Positions 55,521 to 64,000 of a stretch of DNA of 64,000 bases are shown in pieces. Source of the DNA: Theropithecus gelada (Eukaryota > Chordata > Mammalia > Primates > Cercopithecidae); the NCBI RefSeq assembly GCF_003255815.1, contig NC_037672.1, forward strand, positions 107,770,686 through 107,834,685, in the 5' to 3' direction. Position 1 is the first letter of the stretch; every line of letters begins with the position of its first letter. A program made the translations under genes and the position numbers. The notes below the pieces were generated by a model. That model was not told where the DNA came from and did no database searches. It worked only from the letters and a program-made list of their open reading frames with translations.

Positions 55521-55852
55521 ATGCTGGATACATATGTATGTTATCTATCTATCATCTCTCTAGATATATAAATATATATTGAAATAGCCATATCTACTGT
55601 CACTCTCCTCAATGCCTTTCCCTTTAGAGACAGAATGAGGAAAAGAAATAAGATCAATCTTGCTTTCCCGAGATATTGTGGCAAATTTCTTTATACCCGC
55701 CCCATTCAGCCACCTGTGGGTCTCACTGGGACTATTTATGTACCTCCAATTCTCCATAGGGCCTGGTAATGGAGGCCTTGGGCCCCACTGTCCACTGTCC
55801 TACGCACTCACAAAAGTACACTGGGTTATTCACAAGTCTGGCTGTGTGTTTG
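55521..55852. other. Unrecognised; small (ATCT) run
   Basis: ctatctatcatctctc near 55545-55560 is a short tetranucleotide. No gene. Confidence 0.5.
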
Positions 55853-56153
55853 GTTTTTTTTTGTAGGGGGAGGTGGTAGGGTGGGGTGTGGAGGGACGGA
55901 GTTTCGCAATGGCATGATGTCTGCTCACTGCAATCTCCGCCTCCTGGGTTCAAGTGATTCTCCTGCCTCAGCCTCCCCAGTAGCTAGGATTACAGGTGCC
56001 CGCCACCATGTCAGGCTAATTTTTGTATTTTTAGTAGAGATGGGGTTTCACCATGTTGGCCAGGCTGGTCTCAAACTTCTGACCTCAGGTGATCTGCCTG
56101 CCTTGGCCTCCCAACTTGCTGGGATTACAGACGTGAGCCAATGCACCCGGCCA
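55853..56153 (-). mobile_element. Alu with internal deletion
   Basis: Antisense Alu. The right arm is shortened where gggacggagtttcg meets caatggcatgatg, losing about 25 bp. Confidence 0.92.
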
Positions 56154-56365
56154 GTTTGGCTGATTTTTAGAGCCGTGCTCAGCACTGATGTAGGGTCATG
56201 GAAGGGACTGCACTCAGGGAACGCTCACCGACTGGCACTGGGGGAAGAGCCAACCTTATCTGTTTACTCTATACGTATTAAGTATATCCAGGAAATTCAA
56301 AGACAGCAGACAAGGCTAAAAGAGAATGTCCACAAGAGGAACAAAAATTAGGCACTTTAAGACTA
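56154..56365. other. Unrecognised stretch
   Basis: No gene; contains the right-hand flank of the Alu. Confidence 0.45.
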
Positions 56366-56545
56366 ACTTAAAAAAAAAAAAGACTCCTAAAATTTACAGC
56401 TGGAATTTTAAAATATTTGCAACAATTTTTTTTTTTTTTTGGAAACAAANAAAAAAAAAAAAAAAAAAAAAAAGAGAGAAAGAGGAAGGAGGAAGAAGAA
56501 GAGAGGAGGAGAGGAGAGGGGAGGGGAGGGGAGGAGAGACAGAGA
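56366..56545. repeat. Low-complexity A- and GA-rich block with one N
   Basis: A tract at 56370-56382, T tract near 56426-56440, single N at 56450, an A tract to 56473, then GAGGA/GGGGA-type repeats to about 56540. The N marks an uncertain base in a homopolymer. Confidence 0.9.
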
Positions 56546-57199
56546 GAAAAAGAACACAACAAGGAGGATATTTTCTTTCATGGACCAAAGAGGATGGCCT
56601 TGTAGGTGAGCCTGAGGCCAGAGAGCCTGAGGCAGAGGGCAATGATGAGTTGGATAACAGAGAGGAGCCATTGTGGAACTACCAGTCTGAGCCATAGAAT
56701 ATATAGATAAAGAATATGATCTAAACCTGAGGTCAAGGACTTTTCGGTGCTTTAGAGCGGCACGTGTTCATGCCTGCTATGGACTAACTGTGAGATTGTT
56801 CCTATTGGATTTTTACACTTTCTTTCTTTCACAAATATACTGAGGCAAGTAATAGACCTATGCTCACAATATAGTACATGTCTAATAGGGGGAAACATTC
56901 ACTTCATCCTGTGGGTTTGAGGATGGGAAGAAAAAGATCATGGGCATCTAAAATCAAGCATAAGAAATGGCAAGAGGGAGTCTAGGGAGGTAGGAAGAGG
57001 CCTGGTAATACAAGGTCTCACATGCCGTGCTCAGGAACTCACACTGTTTTCTATAGGTGATAGGGAGATACTCAAGAGTTAAAGAGAGAAGTAGCAGGGT
57101 CAGAGTTTCGTTTTAGGTACTCAGCTGGGGGGAAGCATGTGGGAAAGTGGACGGGAGTCTGGTGGCTAATGCAACAGTCCAGATGAGAAATAAGGCCTG
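56546..57199. other. Unrecognised, probably ancient repeat
   Basis: Purine-rich text (agggagtctagggaggtagg, ctcaagagttaaagagag) of an old interspersed type. With 57524-57675 and 58013-58440 it may be one element split by two Alus. No gene. Confidence 0.4.
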
Positions 57200-57510
57200 T
57201 GGCTGGGTGTGGTGGCTCACACCTGTAATCCTAGCAATTTGGGAGACCAAGGTGGGTGGATCACTCGTGGCCAGGAGTTCAATACCAGCCTGGCCAACAT
57301 GATGAAACCCATCTGTACCAAAAAAAAAAAAAAAAAAAAAAAGTAGCTGGGCATGGTGCTCCCTTGTAGTCCCAGCTATAGGGGTTGCTGAGGAAGGGGG
57401 GTCGCTTGATCCCAGGAGACGGAGGTTGTTGTGCTCCGAGATCACACCACTGCACTCCAGCCTAGGAGACAGAGTCTTGCTCTGTCTCAAAAAAAAAAAA
57501 AAAGAAAAAA
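57200..57510 (+). mobile_element. Full-length Alu
   Basis: Sense Alu with an A-expanded middle linker of 22 A. Flanks gaaataaggcctg and gaaataagggcctg form a near-perfect duplication. Confidence 0.93.
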
Positions 57511-57523
57511 AGAAATAAGGGCC

Positions 57524-57675
57524 TGAACTGGGGGAAGTATACTAGGTTTACAAAAGAGGAGGAGAATAATAGAAATAATTATGGGGTAAAATTACAGACC
57601 TTTATGATAAAATTATTTTAATTTTACTAATAGGGAATTAATTATATTATAATTATAGCATCAGTGAATAGAGAA
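57524..57675. other. Unrecognised, AT-rich
   Basis: Part of the presumed ancient repeat between two Alus. Confidence 0.4.
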
Positions 57676-57689
57676 GAGGGAATTGTTTA

Positions 57690-57998
57690 TTTATTTATTT
57701 ATTTATTTTTTTGAGACGGAGTCTCGCTCTGTCGCCGGGGCTGGAGTGCAGTGGCCGGATCTCAGCTCACTGCAAGCTCCGCCTCCCGGGTTTACGCCAT
57801 TCTCCTGCCTCATCCTCCCGAGTAGCTGGGACTACAGGCGCCCGCCAACTCACCCGGCTAGTTTTTTGTATTTTTTTTTTAGTAGAGACGGGGTTTCACC
57901 GTGTTAGCCAGGATGGTCTCGATCTCCTGACCTCGTGATCCACCAGTCTCGGCCTCCCAAAGTGCTGGGATTACAGGCTTGAGCCACCGCGCTCAGCC
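57690..57998 (-). mobile_element. AluY, Old World monkey type
   Basis: Young antisense AluY with ggccggatctcagctcac and ttacaggcttgagccacc, (TTTA)n tail. Perfect 14-bp duplication gagggaattgttta at 57676-57689 and 57999-58012. Confidence 0.96.
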
Positions 57999-58012
57999 GA
58001 GGGAATTGTTTA

Positions 58013-58440
58013 AAATGGCCCCGGCTTATTGGGTAAAGGAAGTTGTCATTTACTGAGACAAGACAGAAAGACTAGCTGTGCTCACCAGGATAAGGAGGTG
58101 GGAGGGCAGTGGAGGGAGTGAGTAGAGATGATGTATTCAGTTTTGGACTTGTTGAATTGAATGTATTAAATAGTCACATAGAAATGTCCATCAGGAAGTT
58201 GGGGATGAGTCTAAAACTTAGAGAAGAGGTCAGAATTGTAAATAAGAATTAGAAGTCATTTGCACTATGGGTGCTGGTTGAAATGAGTATGGATAAGATC
58301 AGGTAGGGAGATTATGTTTAGCAAGAAGCATTATATAGACTGAGGAATAAAACCTGGGATAAGATTATTCCAACTATGTTTTAAGACTGACTAGAGGATA
58401 ATGAAGTCAATATAGTGACTCTGGAGAGCGGTCATTTTTC
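58013..58440. other. Unrecognised, probably ancient repeat
   Basis: ttcagttttggacttgttga and catagaaatgtccatcagga are typical of a widespread old mammalian repeat, which I cannot name. No gene. Confidence 0.45.
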
Positions 58441-59138
58441 TTTTTTACTTTAAACACTTTTTTTGAGGTATAGTTCATATATATAGTAAAATGCAGCCAT
58501 TTTAAGTGTTGAATGCAGTGAGTTGCAAGACTTGTATAAACCTGTGTAACTATCACCCAAACAAGTTATAGTACATGGCCATTGTACCCACCCTGAGTGA
58601 TCTGCCGCCCCTTTCTAGCCAATCCTCCCACAAAAGGAAGCCATGTTCTGATTTGCATCACCATAGATTGATTTGGCCTGTGCTATAATTTCATACCAAT
58701 GGAATACAGTTTGTCCTCCCTCATTTCTGGCTTTTTTTGCTCAACATAAAGTTTTGAGATTTGTTTTCCTTGCTCTCATGTCTCAGCAGTCTTTTATATT
58801 GCTGAATAGTAATCTTTGACTTAACACACCACAAAATGTTTTGTCGTTTGAGTTTGGAAGTCTGGCACATTTTTCATTATATTTATTCCAATGTGTTTCA
58901 GGTTTTTTGATGCATATGGCAATTATCTTTTTAAAAATTTTGTTCTCTAGTTGCTATTGCTGCTATGCAGAAATAGGATAGATTTTAGAGGAAACAGTTT
59001 TGTGAGATATAATTCATATTCCATACAATTGACTAATTTAAAGTGTATAATTCAATGATCTTCAGTATATTTACAGAGTTGTGCAACCATCCCCACAATT
59101 GATTCTAGAATATTTTCATTGCCTCAAAAAGAAAGCCT

Positions 59139-59427
59139 GGTCAGGGCATGGTGGCTCACGTCTGTAATCCCAGCACTTTGGGAGGCCAAGGCAGTCAGAT
59201 CACTTGAGGCCAGGAGTTGGAGACCATCCTGGCCAACATGGTGAAACCCTATCTCTACTAAAAATACAAAAATTAGCTGGGCATGGTGGCGGGCACCTGT
59301 AATCCCAGCTACTCGGCAGGCTGAGGCAGGAGAATCACTTGAATCCAGGAGGCGGAGGTTGCAGTGAGCTGAGATCGTGCCATTGCACTCCAGCCTGGGT
59401 GACAAGAGTGAAACTGCACTCTCAAAA

Positions 59428-59483
<56 letters not shown>

Positions 59484-59484
59484 A
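59139..59484 (+). mobile_element. Alu with long (AAAG)n tail
   Basis: Full-length sense Alu whose tail has become about 15 AAAG units (59424-59484). The minus Phe/Leu/Ser frame is an artefact of the tail. Confidence 0.95.
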
Positions 59485-60043
59485 AACGTGTACACATCAT
59501 TAGCTCTTACCTCCCCATCTCCTCCTTGCCTCCAGCCCTAAGAAACTGTGAATCTACTTTCTTTCTGCCTATTTTGGACATCTCATGGAAGTGGAACTGT
59601 ATGCCAGGTAGTCTTTTGTGACTGGTTTCCTTTACTTAGCATAATGTTGCAATATGTGTCAGTACTTCATTACTTTTTATAGCCAAATATTCTATTGTAC
59701 ATATACATCACACTTTGTTTATCCATTTATTAGTTGATAGACACCTCGGGTTGTGTCTACATTTTGACTATTATGAAGAGTGTTACTGTAAACATTGGTG
59801 TACAAGATTTGGGATGGACGTATGCCTTCATTTCTCATGGGAACATACCTAGGTATACATAAGGATTCTCATGAGTGTACATCTAGAAGTGCTGGGTCAA
59901 ATTGTAACTCTATAAACTTTTGGAAGAACTGCTGGACTCTTTTTTTAAAGTGGTTGCAGTTTTATATTTCTATTTTATACTTCTACTAGTAGTTTATGAA
60001 TATTCCAACTTCTCTACATCCTTAGCAACACTTGTTATTTATT

Positions 60044-60164
60044 TTTTGTAGAGCAGAGTCTCACTATGTTGCCTAAGTTGTTCTCCAACTCCTAGCCTCA
60101 AGTGATCCTCCTACCTCAGCGTCCCAAAGTGTTGGGATTACAGGCATGAACGAGTGCACCCAGC
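60044..60164 (-). mobile_element. Alu left-arm monomer with 18-bp target duplication
   Basis: 121 bp, one antisense Alu arm, flanked by a perfect caacacttgttatttatt at 60026-60043 and 60165-60182. The duplication shows it was inserted as a monomer, not trimmed later. Confidence 0.94.
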
Positions 60165-60195
60165 CAACACTTGTTATTTATTTATTTTTGGGACA

Positions 60196-60940
60196 GGTAG
60201 ATTTCACAGATGCCAAACTTGAGTGAGATCTGCAGAGGCTTCTTGATGAGCATTTGAAAACCACTTTCACTGCTTTTGTGGCAGGAAAGTAGGATCTGGA
60301 GGCAGGGAATATAAGACAGGTTCACACTTCAGCTATGACAGGAAATATTCTCCTCGTAGGGTGTACGCCCAGTAAAAGACTGTACCTTTACTTCATCCTC
60401 TCAAATTACATAGGGTGTACACTAAGTAACCAGTGGAATCCTCTAGAGGGTATTAAAACTCCCCAAAATTCTGTAACAGGGCCCTTGAGCCCCTATGCTC
60501 TGGCCTGCTCCCACACACCATGAAGTGTACTTTCTTTTTTTTTTTTTTTCAGACACAGTCTCGCTCTGTCACACAGGCTGGAGTGCAATGGCGTGATCTT
60601 GGCTCATTGCAACCTCCGCCACTCAGGTTCAAGTGATTCTCCTGCTGCAACCTCCTGGGTAGCAGGGATTACAGGCATGTGCCACTACGCCAGGCTAATT
60701 TTTGTATTTTTTAGTAGAGACAGGGTTTCACCATGGAGGTCAGGCTGGTCTTGAACTCCTGACCTTGTGATCCGCCTGCCTCGGCCTCCCAAAGTGCTGG
60801 GATTACAGGCATGAGCCGCGGCGTCCGGCCTGTACTTTCATTTTCAATAAGTCTCTTTCTTCTTTCCTTGCTTTGTGCATTTTGTCCAGTTCTTTGTTCA
60901 AGACACCAAGAACCTGGACACTCTCCACTGGTGACACTTT
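60196..60940 (+). mobile_element. Class I-type LTR candidate, interrupted by an Alu
   Basis: ggtagatttcacagatgcc to actctggcctgctcc-like ctctggcctgctcccacaca, then Alu, then ttcaataagtctctttc and ttgttcaagacaccaagaac. The right part resembles the U5 of MER-type ERV1 LTRs. Boundaries and family uncertain. Confidence 0.5.
60534..60829 (-). mobile_element. Full-length Alu
   Basis: Antisense Alu with a T tail of about 15. Flanks tgtactttctttt and tgtactttcatttt are the duplicated site inside the LTR candidate. Confidence 0.94.
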
Positions 60941-61994
60941 GAAGTGAATTCGCTGATGGAAACGTTTTCGACTTTAAAATTCCGCGTTTTGCCATGAACT
61001 TTAGATGGATAACCTGTTTCCTTAGAGCTTCAGGTTGTGGTCATGAGAGTTGGTTTCACCTTTCCTGACCTTTGGTAGTGAATTCCCTGAACGTGGCTCC
61101 CTCAGCACTTCTACATTTCCATTACATCCTAATTCTTACATTAAACCCTTTATTTCTGGAATTCTTGGAGTGGATTTGCTTTCTTAACCAAATAGACCGA
61201 AAAGGATTCAGTTCCCAGAGCAGATGTTTGGTGGTGGTTGTTCAGCCGAGAGAGCCTAAATACTAAGAAGAAAGTTGGAGGTATTAGAAATAAGAATGGG
61301 AGGACGTTGAGGTCCTGGAGAAGAAAATACAGGTAAAGTCAAGAGGATTGTTGAAGGGGCTATCCTTGAGCAGGAGGAGGGAAGGAAATAACCTTCAGAT
61401 GAGAAAGAAGCTCAGAATGGATGTTGTGTTACTTTGGCTCCTTTGGGGAGCAGACATCAGGGCGAAATTAAATGTCCTAGATATTCATTAGGGAAAATGC
61501 TTATTAGAGAAAATAGGAAGGAAGGGAGAGGAGGCTGGAGAACTTTGATTTGGGTATGACTCCTGTGAAGGAGAGATGGGGAAAGAAAGTTTGAATAGAA
61601 GGTGTCTTGGAAGCAGTACAGTTCTCAGAAAGTTTTGACAAGGGAAGCCCTTCGGTCAAAGTCAGAGCAATCCTGCTTTCTTATCTCTGCCATTTCCGTC
61701 ATGGGCTGCCACGTGGGAATCACCGCCACACCTCAAACTCTGTGGTAGATTTGGAGTACAGCAGTTGAGACCATCAGCCAGTTATGCTCCCTGCAGTCAG
61801 GAAGCCAAGAGGCACATTTTCATGTTCACTACAGGTGGAAATATCAATGTTGGTGTAGGTTTTGGAGTGAGGAACAAGAGGTTGAGGTGGTCTATGCCTC
61901 AGTTTTTTCATTTATGAAATGAGGTAACTGGAATAATAATCTGAAAAGTTTCTTACACTTCTAAATCCTAGTATTTCCAAGTAAGTCTTTCTAA
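60941..61994. other. Unrecognised stretch
   Basis: About 1 kb. Purine-rich around 61270-61620. No gene or named repeat. Confidence 0.45.
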
Positions 61995-62286
61995 ATTTTT
62001 TTTGAGATGGAGTTTCACTCTTTTTGCCCAGGCTGGAGCGCAGTGGTGTGATCTCGGCTCACTGCAACCTCTGCCTCCCGGGTTCAAGCGAGTCTCCTAC
62101 CTCAGCCTCCCAAATAGCTGGGAGTACAGGTGCCTGCCACCATGCCCAGCTAATTTTTTGTATTTTTAGTAGAGACGGGGTTTCACCACGTTGGCCAGGA
62201 TGGTCTTGATCTCTTGACCTTGTGATCCGCTCGCCTCAGCCTCCCAAAGTGCTGGGATTACAGGTGTGAGCCACCATGCCTAGCCT
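61995..62286 (-). mobile_element. Full-length Alu
   Basis: Antisense Alu, short T tail, ending gccaccatgcctagcc. Confidence 0.94.
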
Positions 62287-62293
62287 AGTCTTT

Positions 62294-62334
62294 TTTGTTT
62301 TGCTTTGTTTTTTGTTTTGTTTTGTTTTGTTTTT
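62294..62334. repeat. (TTTGT)n microsatellite
   Basis: A run of TTTTG/TTTGT units next to the Alu. Confidence 0.88.
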
Positions 62335-64000
62335 AATAAAGAAAGTAAACCAAAGTAATTAATCTATGGTTTAAATGATATCAAATACATAGACAAGCCT
62401 ATAATGTTAATAATGTTACTAACAATAATGATGGTGATAATAATGATGTCTAACTTGTCCCGAGTGCTTTCTAAGCAGTTTTTATGAAATTACTCAATCT
62501 AGGCCCTACTCTTTTCACATCTGATTTTGCTTTCTAGGGCAATTTCTTTTAGCCATTTCTATTTTGAGTTCTCCTAAGGGTGACTTCCATATCCTTAAAA
62601 CAATATGTTTAGATTGCTATTTCTTGGTTTATCAACTTTGTCTATTATTATATGATAGGTGATCACTTTTGAAAGCTGATGGTTCCAAGCATTAGGTGCT
62701 ATAAAAAGGTAGCTTACACTGAAGGAATATGGTTGAAAAGGATTTGGTGTGTGCAAATAAGAAATATGTAGTAGATTTAGGGCTATAGATGAATACATAT
62801 CAAATACATCTAAAACAGTCACATGCAGACATAGCCAAATACAATGAGCTAATCCTATTAGGTAAGATGCACCAAAGTATAGATTTTCCTTATTGCCTTG
62901 AGGAAATAAAAGATTGCACAGAGCTGCCATTCCAAACCTTAGCCATGATATGCTATAAAGGGTCTGGGATTAATTAAATACAGGATTGATGTGTGCCATG
63001 TGTTACAAGGGGCACACATTGAGCATTTGTAAAATAATGAGTGTTTCTTTGTAAATTAGTTTTAACTATGTGTTCATATTTAACCTAATTCCTGAGTAAT
63101 ACATTTATAAAAGTGTTCATTTATTTTTTGAATTATAAATATTAAGAGTTACTCATGATATAATTTGTGTATATATGGAACTATTTTGTTTTTTCTTTCT
63201 AATAAAGGTAAAGGATTCATTAAAAAACAAAAAAATCAAAGAAAATGTGAAATAATTATTTAAAATTTTAAATTATTTATATTTAAACTTCTCTCACACA
63301 ATAGAAAATGGTATAAATAATTTTCCTCCACTGGAAGTACAGCTTCTAAAAGAGAGGAGAAAAACCTTTCTATATATTTCTAGTCAAATTCCTGGCAGTC
63401 GAAGCATAATTTTGGTCATTTAATTTTTTTTAGTTTTGTTCTTTTTTAAGTTTATTAAGAAAGTGAAGGAATAAAAGAATGGCTATTCTATAGGCAGAGC
63501 AGCCTGGTCATTTAAAAACTGTAATTTAAACTGATTTATGCAGGGAACAGTTTGAACAATTATGCTGGCCATTTAAAGTAGGCTCTGTCAACACTGAACT
63601 GAATTATTTCAATAGATTATTTTATCTCTGTGTGACTTTCTTTGGGCAGCTAGCCAAATTGGAGGGGATAAGATGGGTTCAACATTTACATTGAAATTAT
63701 TCCAATTAGGACTTTGGCAGCAGAACTACAATCTCTCCAGCCATGGGTGAAGTGTTTCAGAGATATTTGCATGTGGTCAAGGCATGCACATGGAATGCCT
63801 TTGGCAATGGGTAGAGGCCATCCAGAGCATGATAAATTGGCCAGTGATCTTTATTCACTCCGGGTTCATGGACTAAAAATACCTTTGTCACCTAGAGGAT
63901 TTTACCATGTTCACTGGAGAACTGATGATACCAAAGTTATATTATGCCCTTTTCCATTTATGCCAATGCCATGCTTTTATCCATATTGATGTAAAGGACT
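62335..64000. other. Unrecognised AT-rich tail of the window
   Basis: The longest stretch without a recognised repeat. No gene. The 91-codon plus frame at 63714-63989 (MAAELQSLQPWVKCFRDICM at its start) has no domain I recognise and could be a decayed element. A 111-codon minus frame at 62595-62930 is likewise unrecognised. Confidence 0.45.

Larger units (their letters stand above)
58441..60195 (-). mobile_element. Old L1M sequence, antisense, two pieces
   Basis: Two successive starts of the antisense L1M 3' UTR: tttgaggtatagttcatata near 58463 and gtgagatataattcatattc near 59003. These imply two L1M fragments or an internal duplication. The second continues past the Alu at 59139 (actttgtttatccatttatt, gtgctgggtcaaattgtaac). 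Confidence 0.75.

Noticed and set aside
1..64000. CRISPR array, tRNA, rRNA, snRNA, operon or bacterial features
   Set aside because: No regularly spaced direct repeats with unique spacers, no cloverleaf genes recognised, and the content is clearly primate.

Overview
This is nuclear DNA of a primate, most likely an Old World monkey such as a macaque, baboon or guenon. About sixty Alu elements or Alu arms are spread over the 64 kb. Three young AluY copies (15751-16050, 27233-27540, 57690-57998) share variants I associate with cercopithecid AluY, such as ttacaggcttgagcc near the 5' end. The species call is inference; the primate call is firm. I see no intact host gene, exon with splice sites, CpG island, tRNA, rRNA or snRNA gene. 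The window reads as intergenic or deep intronic sequence, and almost every long reading frame in it is an Alu, a microsatellite or an old retroelement.

Layout. 1-11 kb: Alus, two MaLR-type LTRs (one a nested pair at 8587-9333), MIR and L2 fossils, and a complex CA-rich array at 4235-4737. 11-17.7 kb: a three-armed Alu split by a solo LTR that carries a pentanucleotide VNTR, a two-LTR THE1 element (13244-15514), and a class I-type LTR interrupted by an Alu. 18-28.8 kb: an LTR-like repeat with an inserted Alu, a dense Alu cluster at 21-22.7 kb, MIR fossils and an MLT1-like LTR. 29-34.8 kb: the main viral fossil, a class I (gammaretrovirus-like) provirus with 5' LTR, a tRNA-Phe-type primer binding site, gag and pol, but no env or 3' LTR. 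An Alu sits exactly in its first nucleocapsid zinc knuckle. 34.8-38.3 kb: a possible antisense LTR remnant and unrecognised sequence.

38.3-64 kb: a processed pseudogene of HSBP1 (38339-38872), further Alu clusters, an antisense MST-type solo LTR with a perfect 5-bp target duplication (43436-43784), and an antisense 5'-truncated L1 (48033-52262). That L1 was hit by four or five Alu insertions and by a retrocopy of the 5' end of RNF14 (51519-51996), which seems to carry intron sequence. A 100-N gap lies in the T tail of one of those Alus, and that Alu has an inverted 5' segment. The rest is old L1M sequence, more Alus, microsatellites and about 1.7 kb of unrecognised AT-rich sequence at the end.

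No genes work together here. The history is layered retrotransposition: ancient L2/MIR/MLT1, then THE1/MST and the class I provirus, then L1P and Alu, then AluY. I found no candidate for an undescribed functional system. The items most worth a second look are the RNF14 retrocopy, the twin-primed-looking Alu beside the gap, and the Alu in the zinc knuckle.
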